A DNA stretch of 64,000 nt from Curtobacterium aurantiacum (GCF_018598555.1 NZ_JAHEWN010000015.1:26612-90611); one strand, 5' to 3'; shown: positions 44,090 to 53,209, counted from the stretch's first letter. The notes: generated by a model from the sequence alone, not told the origin. Translations and numbers: made by a program.

Positions 44090-44884
44090 CTACGGGGTGT
44101 CGGAGGGGTGCTCGGTGACGATCTGCAGCTCTGGGCGCTTGGCGGACACCCCGTCGCCGGACGAGGTGTGCTTGATGCGCCGGACCACCCACGGCACCAG
44201 GTACTCCTTCGCCCAGCCGAGGTCCTCGGCGCGGGCCTCGCGCCACGGTCGTGCCTCGAGGGGGTCCGGGTTGAACGGTTCGAGCCCGTGCGGCACCCCG
44301 AGGGTGTCGAGCACCGCGGCGGCGATCGTCGCGTGGCCCATCGGGGAGTGGTGCAGCCGGTCGGGGGCCCACATCCGCGGGTCCCGGAGCACGCGGAGTG
44401 CCCACGTGTTCGCCACCAGGGCACCGTGCTTCAGGGCGATGGCGTGCAGGTTCTCGTTGTAGATCGCCGTCTTGCCGCGGACCATGCCGAGCACCGGGGT
44501 CATCCCGACGTCCGGGCCGGTGAACAGCACGACGGTCGCACCGTCGCGCCGCAGGTCGGCCACCATGCGGTCGACGCGCTCGGCGAGCTCGTCCGGGTCC
44601 GAGCCGGGGCGGATGATGTCGTTGCCGCCGGCGGACACCGTGATGAGATCCGGGTGCAGGGCGATGGCGGCCTCCACCTGCTCGTCGATGATCTGCTGCA
44701 GCAGCCGACCGCGGATCGCGAGGTTCGCGTAGGCGAAGTCGTCGGTCTGGTGCGCGAGCACCTCGGCCACACGGTCCGCCCAGCCGCGGTTGCCGCCCGG
44801 GACGGTGGGGTCGGGGTCGCCGATCCCCTCGGTGAACGAGTCACCGATCGCGACGTACCTGGTCCACGGATGACGATCTGACAC
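44090..44884 (-). CDS. SGNH/GDSL hydrolase family protein
   Basis: 264-residue hydrolase with all four SGNH blocks: the serine in AIGDSFTEGIGD, the block II glycine in LAIRGRLLQQ, the asparagine in SAGGNDII, and the D-x-x-H dyad in DRLHHSPMGH. The lack of a signal peptide suggests a cytosolic esterase or deacetylase; the substrate is unknown. The start is a leaderless GTG. It converges with the serine hydrolase gene (31 bases between stops) and is divergent from the acyl-CoA dehydrogenase gene over only 23 bases. Confidence 0.9.
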   Translation of the reverse strand: MSDRHPWTRYVAIGDSFTEGIGDPDPTVPGGNRGWADRVAEVLAHQTDDFAYANLAIRGRLLQQIIDEQVEAAIALHPDLITVSAGGNDIIRPGSDPDELAERVDRMVADLRRDGATVVLFTGPDVGMTPVLGMVRGKTAIYNENLHAIALKHGALVANTWALRVLRDPRMWAPDRLHHSPMGHATIAAAVLDTLGVPHGLEPFNPDPLEARPWREARAEDLGWAKEYLVPWVVRRIKHTSSGDGVSAKRPELQIVTEHPSDTP

Positions 44885-44907
44885 GACCCGGACCCTAGTC
44901 TCGTGGC
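44885..44907. promoter_or_regulatory. Overlapping divergent leaderless promoters
   Basis: The 23-base spacer holds two -10 boxes sharing the bases TA at 44896-44897. TAGTCT (44896-44901) lies six bases before ATG 44908 on the plus strand. The complement of 44892-44897, TAGGGT, lies seven bases before GTG 44884 on the minus strand. Both polymerases cannot bind at once. Confidence 0.6.
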
Positions 44908-46071
44908 ATGACGAAGGCCAACACGGATGCCGTCGGCTGGTCGGTGCCCGACGAGCTGCTCGACCGCATCGCCGAGCGCGCCCCCGGGTACGACGCCGCG
45001 AACGCGTTCTGCACCGAGGACCTCGATGAGCTCCGCGCCGCCAGCTACCTGCGGATCGGTGTCCCCGTCGAGCAGGGCGGGGCGGGCCTCGGCCTCCGTG
45101 GCACCGCTCGGGTGCAGCGCGCCCTCGCCCAGGCCGCGCCGGCGACGGCACTCGGCCTCGGCATGCACCAGGTGTGGGTGCAGGCGGCCCGCGCCGTGCG
45201 TGCGCGAGGCGAGTCGTTCCTCCAGGCCGTCACCGACCACGCTGCGGACGACCACCTGCTCGCCTTCGGGGTGAGCGAACCCGGCAACGACTCCGTGCTG
45301 TTCGACTCGACGACGACGGCGGAGCCGGACGGCGACGGCGGGTACCGGTTCACCGGGACGAAGGTCTTCACGTCCCTGGCCCCGGCGTGGGACGTCATGA
45401 GCGTCTTCGGGAAGGACGCCTCGGGGCCGGAGCCACGGCTCGTGCACGGGTTCGTCCTGCGGTCGGACGGCGACGTCGAGCACCTGGACGACTGGGACAC
45501 GCTCGGGATGCGGGCGACGCAGAGCCGCACCACGAAGCTGCACGGCGTGCACGTCCCCGCCGACCGCATCGTCCGGTCGCTACCGGTCGGGCCGAACCAG
45601 GACCCGCTCGTGTTCGGCATCTTCGCGTCGTTCGAGCTCCTCATCGCGTCGGTGTACGCCGGCGTCGCGGAGCGGGCGATCGCGCTCGCGGCGACCGCCG
45701 TGGCGGGTCGCACCGCGGCCGACGGAACCCCGCGGTCGCAGGACCCCGACGTGCGCCGGGCGATCGCCGACCTGCGCGGCGCGGTCGACGCGATCACGCT
45801 GCAGGTCGACTCGCTAGCGCGGTCGGTCGACGAGCTCGACGACCTCGGAGCCCGCTGGTTCCCGCTGCTCGTCGGGACCAAAGCGCGCGCGGTGGACACG
45901 GCGCAGCACGTCGTGGACGAGGCCATGCGCGTCGTCGGCGGCTCGGCGTTCCGGTCGTCGAGCGAGCTGGCGCGGCTGGCGCGGGACGTCCGGGCGGGGC
46001 AGTACCACCCGTCGTCGCGCGACTCGGCGGCGCGGACGATCGCCGCGTCGGTGCTCGGCCCGCTCGGCTGA
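44908..46071 (+). CDS. Acyl-CoA dehydrogenase family flavoprotein
   Basis: 387-residue protein with the acyl-CoA dehydrogenase fold: an N-terminal helical domain (VPVEQGGAGLGLRGTARVQ), a middle beta domain (FGVSEPGNDSVLFDSTTTA, YRFTGTKVFTSLAPAWDVM, DDWDTLGMRATQSRTT) and a C-terminal helical bundle with VVDEAMRVVGGSAF. FAD binding is expected. No catalytic glutamate of the classic position was identified, and the sequence resembles the dehydrogenase-like monooxygenase branch about as much as true dehydrogenases. No beta-oxidation genes are nearby. Substrate unknown. Confidence 0.85.
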   Translation: MTKANTDAVGWSVPDELLDRIAERAPGYDAANAFCTEDLDELRAASYLRIGVPVEQGGAGLGLRGTARVQRALAQAAPATALGLGMHQVWVQAARAVRARGESFLQAVTDHAADDHLLAFGVSEPGNDSVLFDSTTTAEPDGDGGYRFTGTKVFTSLAPAWDVMSVFGKDASGPEPRLVHGFVLRSDGDVEHLDDWDTLGMRATQSRTTKLHGVHVPADRIVRSLPVGPNQDPLVFGIFASFELLIASVYAGVAERAIALAATAVAGRTAADGTPRSQDPDVRRAIADLRGAVDAITLQVDSLARSVDELDDLGARWFPLLVGTKARAVDTAQHVVDEAMRVVGGSAFRSSSELARLARDVRAGQYHPSSRDSAARTIAASVLGPLG

Positions 46072-46479
46072 GCGCCGCGCGCCGCCTGCCGCCTGGTGCC
46101 TGCCGCCTCGTGCGAGGTTGGCGTGGCGGCGCACGGTGCGGAGTTCGTCGGCCGGTGCGAGCTTGCCCGCTCGGTGCGGCCTTGTGGCGCCGCACGGTGC
46201 AACCAACTCGGCACCGAGTTGCGAAGGGCGCACGGTGCGATGGGCGCGACGGCGTCGTGGCGTGGCGGCGCACGGTGCCGAGTCCGTCGGCCGGTGCGAG
46301 CTTGCCCGCTCGGTGCGGCCTTGTGGCGCCGCACCGTGCAACCAACTCGGCACCGAGTTGCGAAGGGCGCACGGTGCGGCGGGGGGCGAGCAACCCGCAC
46401 GACGAGACGAACCTCGCACCGTGCGGACTCGAACGAGCCCCGGCGCGGCGATGTCGGCGGCGCCTGGCATCATCTCGGT
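46072..46479. repeat. Two copies of a ~117-base direct repeat upstream of dinB
   Basis: 408 bases without a gene. A unit beginning GTGGCGGCGCACGGTGC occurs at 46123-46239 and again at 46262-46378, nearly identical, 139 bases apart. Each copy ends with a hairpin of CAACTCGG and CCGAGTTG around CA. A weak leaderless -10 box, CATCAT (46468-46473), lies six bases before the dinB GTG. Confidence 0.85.
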
Positions 46480-47724
46480 GTGAGCAAGCAGGACGGACGG
46501 AACCGCCTCGTCTCCGACGCACCGGTGGACGACGTCTCGGCGACCGTGCTGCACGTCGACATGGACGCCTTCTTCGCCTCCGTCGAGCTGCTCGACCGCC
46601 CCGACCTGGTGGGGCTGCCGGTCATCGTCGGCCACGACTCCGACCGGTCGGTGGTCACCGCCGCCACGTACGAAGCCCGTCGCTACGGGGTCAACTCCGC
46701 GATGCCGATGGCCGTCGCCAAGCGCCGCTGCCCGAACGCCGTCATCGTGGAGCCGCACTTCGAGAAGTACCGGGCGAAGTCCGCCGCGGTGATGGCGATC
46801 TTCGACCGGTTCACGCCCCGGGTCGAGCGCCTCGGCATCGACGAGGCGTTCCTCGACGTCGCCGGCGCCCTCCGGCTGTACGGCACGCCGTGGCAGATCG
46901 GACAGGCGATCCGTCGCACGGTCTTCGCCGAGACCGGTCTGCACTGCTCGGTCGGTGCGGCGTCCACCAAGTTCGTGGCGAAGCTCGCCTCCAGCCGGTC
47001 GAAGCCGGACGGCCTGCTCGTCGTCCCCGCCGCCGACACCGTCGCGTTCCTCCACCCGCAGCCGGTCTCCGCGCTCTGGGGCGTCGGCGGCAAGACGCAG
47101 GAGACCCTCGAACGTCGGGGCATCCGCACCGTCGGTGACCTGGCGAACACGCCGCTCGGTTCCCTGGTGTCGGCACTCGGACCGGCCGGCGGCCAGCGCC
47201 TGCACGACCTGTCCTGGGGCCGCGACCCCCGCGTGGTCGACACCGGCGTCGGCGAGAAGTCCATCGGGCACGAGGTCACGTTCGGCCGCGACCTGACCGA
47301 GCGCGACGACGTCGCCCGCGAACTCCTGCGCCTCGCCGACAAGGTGGCCGTCCGCCTGCGCCAGGCCGACGTGCAGGCCCGGACCGTGGCGCTCAAGGTC
47401 CGCTACACCGACTTCACCACGCTCACCCGTTCCCGCACCCTGGCGGAACCCACTGACGTCGCGAAGCGCCTGCACCGCGAAGCCGTCGAGCTGTACGACG
47501 TGCTGCACCGACCCGGCAACCAGATCCGCCTGATCGGGGTGCGCGGCGAGAACCTCGTACCCGCGGCCGCGAGCAACGCCCTGTGGGACGACGACGCGCC
47601 GTGGCGCGACACCGAGACCACGGTCGACGCGGTCGCCGCACGCTTCGGCGCGGGCGTGCTGCGACCGGCATCCCTCGTCCGCCGGACCCCCGACGGCGGC
47701 GTCCCGCACGCCCGGCAGGACTGA
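46480..47724 (+). CDS. dinB: DNA polymerase IV (Y family)
   Basis: Error-prone translesion DNA polymerase. The 414-residue protein has the catalytic VDMDAFFASVE (D27), YEARRYGV, and D121-E122 in LGIDEAFLDVAG, with the helix-hairpin-helix LWGVGGKTQETLERRGI and a little-finger domain from about residue 240. The C-terminus ends without a clear beta-clamp motif. GTG at 46480 follows a weak -10 box. The repeat region upstream is unusual for a damage-response gene; no LexA box was recognised. Its distance from pafB/pafC (14 kb) does not imply shared control. Confidence 0.95.
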   Translation: MSKQDGRNRLVSDAPVDDVSATVLHVDMDAFFASVELLDRPDLVGLPVIVGHDSDRSVVTAATYEARRYGVNSAMPMAVAKRRCPNAVIVEPHFEKYRAKSAAVMAIFDRFTPRVERLGIDEAFLDVAGALRLYGTPWQIGQAIRRTVFAETGLHCSVGAASTKFVAKLASSRSKPDGLLVVPAADTVAFLHPQPVSALWGVGGKTQETLERRGIRTVGDLANTPLGSLVSALGPAGGQRLHDLSWGRDPRVVDTGVGEKSIGHEVTFGRDLTERDDVARELLRLADKVAVRLRQADVQARTVALKVRYTDFTTLTRSRTLAEPTDVAKRLHREAVELYDVLHRPGNQIRLIGVRGENLVPAAASNALWDDDAPWRDTETTVDAVAARFGAGVLRPASLVRRTPDGGVPHARQD

Positions 47725-47733
47725 CGGTGGCGG

Positions 47734-47739
47734 TAGAAT
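47734..47739 (+). promoter_or_regulatory. Leaderless -10 box of the helicase gene
   Basis: TAGAAT at 47734-47739, eight bases before GTG 47748; the closest match to consensus in the window. Confidence 0.65.
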
Positions 47740-47747
47740 CGGGTTCA

Positions 47748-49739
47748 GTGAGCGCAGCGGAGTACGAAGACCAGCAGCCCGCCACGCTGTGGGCGGAGTC
47801 GGGTGACGACCAGTCCGGCGCAGGCGGATCGTCGTCGACGCACGACGACACGCACGCGCACCAGGCCCAGGCGCACCAGAGCCAGGCGCACCAGAGCCAG
47901 GCGCAGTCGCCCGGTGACGCCGCCCGTGACGAAGCCGACGCCGCGGCCCTCGCCGAAGCGGCCGGCAACTCGGCCGTCCAGCACCTCTCGCCGGCGTTCC
48001 CGGACCGCGCCGCCTGGGGCACGGCCTCGAAGCTCCGTGCCTGGCAGATCGAAGCGCTGACGAAGTACTTCGAGAAGGAACCCCGCGACTTCCTCACCGC
48101 CGCCACCCCCGGCGCCGGCAAGACCACGTTCGCGCTGCGGCTCGCGACGGAGCTCCTCGCCCGCGGCACGGTCGACCGCATCGTCGTCGTCGCACCGACC
48201 GAGCACCTGAAGCGCCAGTGGGCCGACTCCGCCGACCGCGTCGGCATCCGGATCGACCCGATGTTCAAGAACGGCGACGGGATGTTCGGCCGGCACTACC
48301 AGGGCGTCGCGATCACGTACGCCCAGGTCGGCATGAACCCCGAGGTGCACAAGCGCATCACCGAGGGCGGCCGCACCCTGGTCGTCCTCGACGAGGTCCA
48401 CCACGGCGGCGACGCCCTGACCTGGGGTGACGGCATCAGGGAGGCGTTCTCCGGCGCCACCCGTCGGCTGTCGCTGTCGGGGACCCCGTTCCGGTCCGAC
48501 ACCGCACCGATCCCGTTCGTGCAGTACGCCCCCGACGAGCAGGGGATCCGCACCTCGATCTCCGACTACAACTACGGCTACGGCCGTGCCCTGAAGGACG
48601 GCGTCGTCCGGCCGGTGCTGTTCATGGCCTACGCGGGCCAGATGCGTTGGAAGACCCGGATGGGCGACGAGATGTCGGCGTCCCTCGGTGAGCAGGTGAC
48701 GAAGGACATCACGGCCCAGGCCTGGCGCACGGCGCTGTCACCCGAGGGCGAGTGGATGCCCGCCGTGCTCTCCGCGGCCGACAAGCGCCTGACCGAGGTC
48801 CGGCGCGGTGTCCCCGACGCCGGGGGCCTGGTCATCGCCACCGACACCACCACGGCGCGCGCCTACGCCCGGATCCTGCAGCAGATCACCGGGGAGCGCC
48901 CCACGGTCGTGCTCTCCGACGAGGCCGCCGGGTCGAGCCGCATCAGTGCGTTCGCCGACGACACCTCGCGCTGGATGGTCGCCGTCCGCATGGTGTCCGA
49001 AGGCGTCGACGTCCCTCGGCTGTGCGTCGGCGTCTACGCGACGAGCGCGAGCACGCCGCTGTTCTTCGCCCAGGTCATCGGCCGCTTCGTGCGTGCCCGG
49101 CGCCGCGGTGAGACCGCGAGCGTGTTCCTGCCGAGCGTCCCCGGTCTGATGGCCCTCGCCGCCACCCTCGAGCTCGAGCGCGACCATGCGCTCGACCGGC
49201 CGAAGGACGCCGACGACGGCCTCTACAACCCCGAAGACGCGATGGTCGCCGAGGCCAACAAGGAAGACCGCGCGTCCGAGAGCCTGCTCGAGGTCCAGCC
49301 GTTCGAGGCGCTCGACTCGCAGGCGTCCTTCGACCGGGTCCTCTACGACGGCGGCGAGTTCGGCACCGGTGGCGAGGTCGGTTCCCTCGAGGAGCTCGAC
49401 TTCATCGGCATCCCCGGGCTGCTCGAACCCGACCAGGTGCGCGACCTGCTCCGTGCCCGGCAGGCCACGCAGGCCAAGCGCTCCAAGGGCCGCACGGTCA
49501 AGGACGGCCTGCCGAAGGCGCCCGAGCCCGACCGCCCGATGTACATGACGATCAAGGAGCAGCGCACCGAGCTCGCACGGCTCGTGTCGATCTGGTCCCG
49601 GCACTCGAACGAACCGCACGGATCGATCCACGCCGAACTCCGGCGCATCAGCGGTGGCCCGGCCGTTGCTCAGGCGAGCATCGAGCAGATCCAGAAGCGC
49701 ATCGACATCCTGCGCTCCCGCATCGGCGGCCGACGGTGA
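47748..49739 (+). CDS. Superfamily II DEAD/DEAH-box helicase
   Basis: 663-residue helicase. The first 85 residues are low-complexity, with a His/Gln-rich run at about 36-53 built from AHQSQ units. The core has Walker A TPGAGKT (120-126), the DEVHH box (D215-H218), the SLSGTPFRSD coupling motif, and motif VI in FFAQVIGRFVRARR. The C-terminal 150 residues are charged and likely coiled-coil (QRTELARLVSIWSRHS). It resembles the type III restriction/Rad25-like group of actinobacterial helicases, but no methylase gene adjoins it, so a restriction role is unsupported; DNA or RNA repair is possible. A leaderless GTG starts it. Confidence 0.88.
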   Translation: MSAAEYEDQQPATLWAESGDDQSGAGGSSSTHDDTHAHQAQAHQSQAHQSQAQSPGDAARDEADAAALAEAAGNSAVQHLSPAFPDRAAWGTASKLRAWQIEALTKYFEKEPRDFLTAATPGAGKTTFALRLATELLARGTVDRIVVVAPTEHLKRQWADSADRVGIRIDPMFKNGDGMFGRHYQGVAITYAQVGMNPEVHKRITEGGRTLVVLDEVHHGGDALTWGDGIREAFSGATRRLSLSGTPFRSDTAPIPFVQYAPDEQGIRTSISDYNYGYGRALKDGVVRPVLFMAYAGQMRWKTRMGDEMSASLGEQVTKDITAQAWRTALSPEGEWMPAVLSAADKRLTEVRRGVPDAGGLVIATDTTTARAYARILQQITGERPTVVLSDEAAGSSRISAFADDTSRWMVAVRMVSEGVDVPRLCVGVYATSASTPLFFAQVIGRFVRARRRGETASVFLPSVPGLMALAATLELERDHALDRPKDADDGLYNPEDAMVAEANKEDRASESLLEVQPFEALDSQASFDRVLYDGGEFGTGGEVGSLEELDFIGIPGLLEPDQVRDLLRARQATQAKRSKGRTVKDGLPKAPEPDRPMYMTIKEQRTELARLVSIWSRHSNEPHGSIHAELRRISGGPAVAQASIEQIQKRIDILRSRIGGRR

Positions 49740-49746
49740 CCGCCGC

Positions 49747-49956
49747 GTGATCGAGCCCGTCGACGATCGCACCTGGTACGTCAAGCGCGACGCCGAAGCC
49801 TCGCCCGAGGCGATCATCGACCGCTTCGGCGGCGGCTACCGACTGCGTCGATTCTCGCTCACAGAGTCCCGACGCACCGCGCACGGGGTGTTCACGGGCC
49901 CCGAACTGGCCGAGACCGCGTGGTGGCGGCTCCGCGACAGGCCGCGGAACTCATGA
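49747..49956 (+). CDS. Small conserved protein downstream of the helicase
   Basis: A possible 69-residue product read from GTG 49747, seven bases after the helicase stop. It contains VDDRTWYVKRDAEASPEAII, then GGGYRLRRFSL, a basic core without cysteines or membrane segments. Its tight spacing suggests co-expression with the helicase. No family was recognised with certainty. The gene is short and lacks a strong ribosome-binding site, so confidence is moderate. Confidence 0.6.
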   Translation: MIEPVDDRTWYVKRDAEASPEAIIDRFGGGYRLRRFSLTESRRTAHGVFTGPELAETAWWRLRDRPRNS

Positions 49957-49988
49957 CGCGCCAAGCCAAAGTCCGGTAGACCGGAGGA

Positions 49989-51317
49989 ATGGCAGACTCG
50001 ATCCCTCACGTCCTCGTCCTCGGCGGCGGCTCCGCTGGCTACACCACGGTCAAGCAGCTCCAGAAGCACGCGGCCACGGTGCCCATGCGGATCACGCTCG
50101 TGGACCAGAACACCTACTACACGTACCTGCCGTTCCTGCCCGAGGTCGCCGGTGGCCACATCGCGCCGAAGGACGTCACCGTCGAGCTGCGCCGTGCGCT
50201 CCGCAAGACCCGCGTCATCCAGGGCAAGGTCACGGGGATCTCGTCGGCGGACAAGACCGTGTCGATCGCGACCGCCGGCGGCGACGACCGCACCCTGGGC
50301 TACGACCACCTCGTCGTCGCCCTCGGTTCCGTCACCCGCACCTTCCCGACCCCCGGACTCGAGGAGTACGGCGTCGGCTTCAAGAGCGTCGAAGAGGCCG
50401 CCTACGTGCGCGCCAAGCTCCTCGACAACATCGCGAAGGCCGCAGCCACCCGTGACGAGGACGAGCGTCGCCGCCTGCTGACGAGCGTCTTCGTCGGCGG
50501 TGGCTACACCGGCGTCGAGGCGATCGGCGAGCTGTTCGACGTCTCGCAGGCCGCCATCAAGACCTACCCGTCGCTGGCTGGCGAGCAGCCCCGCTGGGTG
50601 CTCATCGACGCGCTCGACCGCGTCGCGCCCGAGGTCGGCCCGGAGCTGTCGAAGTGGACCCTCGAGTCGCTCCGCGCCCGTGGCATCGACGTCCGCCTGA
50701 AGACCACCATGCCGAGCGCCGAGGGCGGTGTCGTCAAGTTCTCCGACGGCGACGAGTTCGCCACCGGCCTGCTCGTCTGGACCGCCGGCGTCAAGCCGAA
50801 CCCGCTCCTCGACGCCTCCGACCTGCCGCGTGGGCCGAAGGGCCACCTCGCCGCGAACGCGAAGCTCCAGGTCGAGGCCGAGGACACCCACGAGGTCGTG
50901 GAGGGCGTCTGGGGCCTCGGCGACGTGGCGCAGGTGCCCGACCTGACCGCCGACAAGCAGCCGGCGTTCTACCCGCCGAACGCGCAGAACGCCGTCCGTC
51001 AGGCCGTCGTGGCCGCCGACAACATCGTCGCGACGATCACCGGCAAGCCGCTCGAGGAGTACCGCCACCCGTCCATCGGCACCGTCGCGTCGTACGGTGT
51101 GGGCAAGGGTGCCGCGAACATCAAGGGCATCAAGATGACGAACCTGTTCGCGTGGCTCGCGCACCGCGCGTACCACGTGTACGCGATGCCGACCCTGAAC
51201 CGGAAGGCCCGCATCATCATCGGCTGGATCACCGGCGCCGTGTCGGGTCGCGACGCGACCTCGCTCATCAAGGAAACCGACCCGCGACGCAACTTCGTCG
51301 AAGCTTCCAAGAGCTAG
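49989..51317 (+). CDS. Type II NADH dehydrogenase-like FAD oxidoreductase
   Basis: 442-residue flavoprotein that probably transfers electrons from NADH to quinone on the inner membrane face without pumping protons. It has the FAD Rossmann motif VLGGGSAGYTTVKQL near residue 8, the second nucleotide motif VFVGGGYTGVEAIGEL near residue 165, YDHLVVALGS, and the conserved GVWGLGDVAQVPD. The C-terminal 50 residues carry the amphipathic membrane-binding region typical of NDH-2, with LFAWLAHRAYHVYAM. ATG at 49989 has GGAGGA just upstream. A palindrome follows the stop. Confidence 0.92.
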   Translation: MADSIPHVLVLGGGSAGYTTVKQLQKHAATVPMRITLVDQNTYYTYLPFLPEVAGGHIAPKDVTVELRRALRKTRVIQGKVTGISSADKTVSIATAGGDDRTLGYDHLVVALGSVTRTFPTPGLEEYGVGFKSVEEAAYVRAKLLDNIAKAAATRDEDERRRLLTSVFVGGGYTGVEAIGELFDVSQAAIKTYPSLAGEQPRWVLIDALDRVAPEVGPELSKWTLESLRARGIDVRLKTTMPSAEGGVVKFSDGDEFATGLLVWTAGVKPNPLLDASDLPRGPKGHLAANAKLQVEAEDTHEVVEGVWGLGDVAQVPDLTADKQPAFYPPNAQNAVRQAVVAADNIVATITGKPLEEYRHPSIGTVASYGVGKGAANIKGIKMTNLFAWLAHRAYHVYAMPTLNRKARIIIGWITGAVSGRDATSLIKETDPRRNFVEASKS

Positions 51318-51333
51318 ACGCACCCACAGATCG

Positions 51334-51373
51334 GACGGGAGGCGCGGTGCCAGCTGGCACCGCGCCTCCCGTC
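51334..51373. repeat. GGGAGGC-family palindrome, copy 6
   Basis: A perfect 40-base palindrome that starts GACGGGAGGCGCGGTG and is nearly identical to copy 3. It lies 17 bases after the NADH dehydrogenase stop and should end that transcript before the alcohol dehydrogenase gene. Confidence 0.85.
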
Positions 51374-51473
51374 CGTCTGTGCGGACGCCCACCGCTTGTC
51401 CGCCATCTGCGGTCCTGTGTCCGTTGCAACGTGGCGCGCGCCAGCGTGGACGCGACGAACGAGAGGAGCGTCC

Positions 51474-52613
51474 ATGCGCGCCATGACGTACCGCGGCCCG
51501 TACCGGGTCCGCGTCGAGGAGAAGCCGGACCCCCGGATCGAACACCCGAACGACGCCGTGATCCGCGTCGAGCGCGCAGCGATCTGCGGGTCCGACCTGC
51601 ACCTGTACCACGGCATGATGCCCGACACCCGCGTCGGTCACACGTTCGGCCACGAGTTCATCGGGGTCGTCGAGCAGGTCGGATCGTCAGTGGAGACGCT
51701 GAGCGTGGGGGACCGGGTGATGGTCCCGTTCCACATCTCGTGCGGGACCTGCTGGTTCTGCGCCCGTGGCCTGTTCACGAACTGCCACAACGTGAACCCG
51801 AACGCCACCGCGGTCGGCGGCATCTTCGGGTACTCGCACACCACCGGCGGCTACGACGGCGGGCAGGCGGAGCGCGTGCGTGTGCCGTTCGCCGACGTCG
51901 GTCCGCAGGTGATCCCGGACTGGCTCGACGACGACGACGCCCTGATGATGACCGACGCCCTCGGCACCGGGTACTTCGGGGCGCAGCTGGCGTCGATCCG
52001 CGAGGGTGACACCGTCGTCGTGCTCGGTGCCGGGCCGGTCGGCCTGTTCGCGGCGAAGTCGGCGTGGCTCATGGGTGCCGGCCGGGTGATCGTCATCGAC
52101 CAGTTCGAGTACCGGCTCGAGAAGGCGCGGACCTTCGCGCACGCCGAGACGATCAACTTCGCCGAGGTCGACGACGTCGTGCTCGAGATGAAGAAGCAGA
52201 CGGACTTCCTGGGTGCGGACAGCGTGATCGACGCCGTCGGTGCCGAGGCCGACGGCAACTTCCTGCAGCAGGTCACCGCGAGCAAACTCAAGCTGCAGGG
52301 TGGCTCACCGGTCGCGCTGAACTGGGCGATCGACGGTGTCCGCAAGGGCGGCACGGTGTCCGCGATGGGCGCCTACGGGCCGATCCCGAACCTGGTGAAG
52401 TTCGGCGACGCGATGAACAAGGGCGTCACGATCCACATGAACCAGGCACCCGTGAAGCGGCAGTGGCCCCGCCTGCTCGAGCACATCCGAGCCGGACACC
52501 TCAAGCCGAGCGACATCATCACGCACCGCATCCCGCTCGAGCACATCGCCGAGGGGTACCACCTGTTCTCGTCGAAGCTCGACGACTGCATCAAGACCGT
52601 CATCGTCCCGTGA
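51474..52613 (+). CDS. Zinc-dependent alcohol dehydrogenase family protein
   Basis: 379-residue medium-chain dehydrogenase. Catalytic zinc ligands C38 and H60/E61 occur in AAICGSDLHLYHG and FGHEFIGVVEQVG. The structural zinc site is C90, C93, C96 and C104. The NAD-binding VVVLGAGPVGLFAAKSA is at about residue 180. The pattern resembles the glutathione-independent formaldehyde dehydrogenase-like branch. ATG at 51474 follows GAGAGGAGCGTCC. A partner gene follows at 11 bases, and a palindrome cuts it off from the NADH dehydrogenase gene. Confidence 0.9.
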   Translation: MRAMTYRGPYRVRVEEKPDPRIEHPNDAVIRVERAAICGSDLHLYHGMMPDTRVGHTFGHEFIGVVEQVGSSVETLSVGDRVMVPFHISCGTCWFCARGLFTNCHNVNPNATAVGGIFGYSHTTGGYDGGQAERVRVPFADVGPQVIPDWLDDDDALMMTDALGTGYFGAQLASIREGDTVVVLGAGPVGLFAAKSAWLMGAGRVIVIDQFEYRLEKARTFAHAETINFAEVDDVVLEMKKQTDFLGADSVIDAVGAEADGNFLQQVTASKLKLQGGSPVALNWAIDGVRKGGTVSAMGAYGPIPNLVKFGDAMNKGVTIHMNQAPVKRQWPRLLEHIRAGHLKPSDIITHRIPLEHIAEGYHLFSSKLDDCIKTVIVP

Positions 52614-52624
52614 AGGAGCGCACC

Positions 52625-53209
52625 GTGTCCGACGACACCCCCTACGTCGCCGATCCGCCCCGCCGGGTGCCGTCGGCCGACGAACTCCGTGCCCGCATCC
52701 CCGGGTGGGGGAGTGACCTCGACCTCGAGAACCGTCCCTCGGTGCCGAAGCTGTCCCGCGAGGCGGGTTCGGCCACCGGCGCGCACTGGGAGGTCCCGCC
52801 GCAGCAGGACGGCGCGGACGGCCGTGAGCGCTCGATCGAGCACGCCCACGTGACGCCGGTGTTCGGCACCGCGCAGCCCCTGCACGGCGTCGCCGGGATC
52901 GTCCGGCGGTACGCCTACCGCCGGTTCAGCGAGGGGCGCCTCGCGCACTGGATGCTGCTCGTCGTCGGCGATCGCCTGGACGTGGCGACGCACCGGGTGA
53001 CCGACGCGTTGCGAGGCCGGCCGGACCGGGTGATCAGCGAGACCGGCGTCGCGGCGGAGCGTGGGAAGCACCCGGTGGCGTCGCGCCTCGGTTCGAGTCG
53101 GCGGGACTGGCGGCACCAGGTGCTCGACCCCGTCGTCGCGAACTGGGGATGGCTGGCGGCCCTCGGTGCGGTCGTGCTGGTGGTGCGGCGGGTGCGGCGC
53201 TCGCGCTGA
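52625..53209 (+). CDS. Hypothetical protein with a C-terminal hydrophobic segment
   Basis: 194-residue protein starting at GTG 52625 behind GAAGGAGCGCACC, which supports the start. The first half is polar (PSADELRARIPGWGSDLDL, TPVFGTAQPLHGVAGIVRR), and it ends with one hydrophobic helix WGWLAALGAVVLVV followed by Arg residues, suggesting a tail-anchored membrane protein. Likely co-transcribed with the alcohol dehydrogenase gene and possibly its partner. No known domain was recognised. Confidence 0.8.
   Translation: MSDDTPYVADPPRRVPSADELRARIPGWGSDLDLENRPSVPKLSREAGSATGAHWEVPPQQDGADGRERSIEHAHVTPVFGTAQPLHGVAGIVRRYAYRRFSEGRLAHWMLLVVGDRLDVATHRVTDALRGRPDRVISETGVAAERGKHPVASRLGSSRRDWRHQVLDPVVANWGWLAALGAVVLVVRRVRRSR

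Noticed and set aside
45814..47709. A 631-codon minus-strand frame over dinB and its upstream repeats
   Set aside because: It crosses the repeat units and dinB in antisense and has no domain, consistent with a shadow frame.
47748..49739. Type III restriction subunit
   Set aside because: The helicase core is similar, but there is no nuclease motif identified and no modification methylase gene adjacent.
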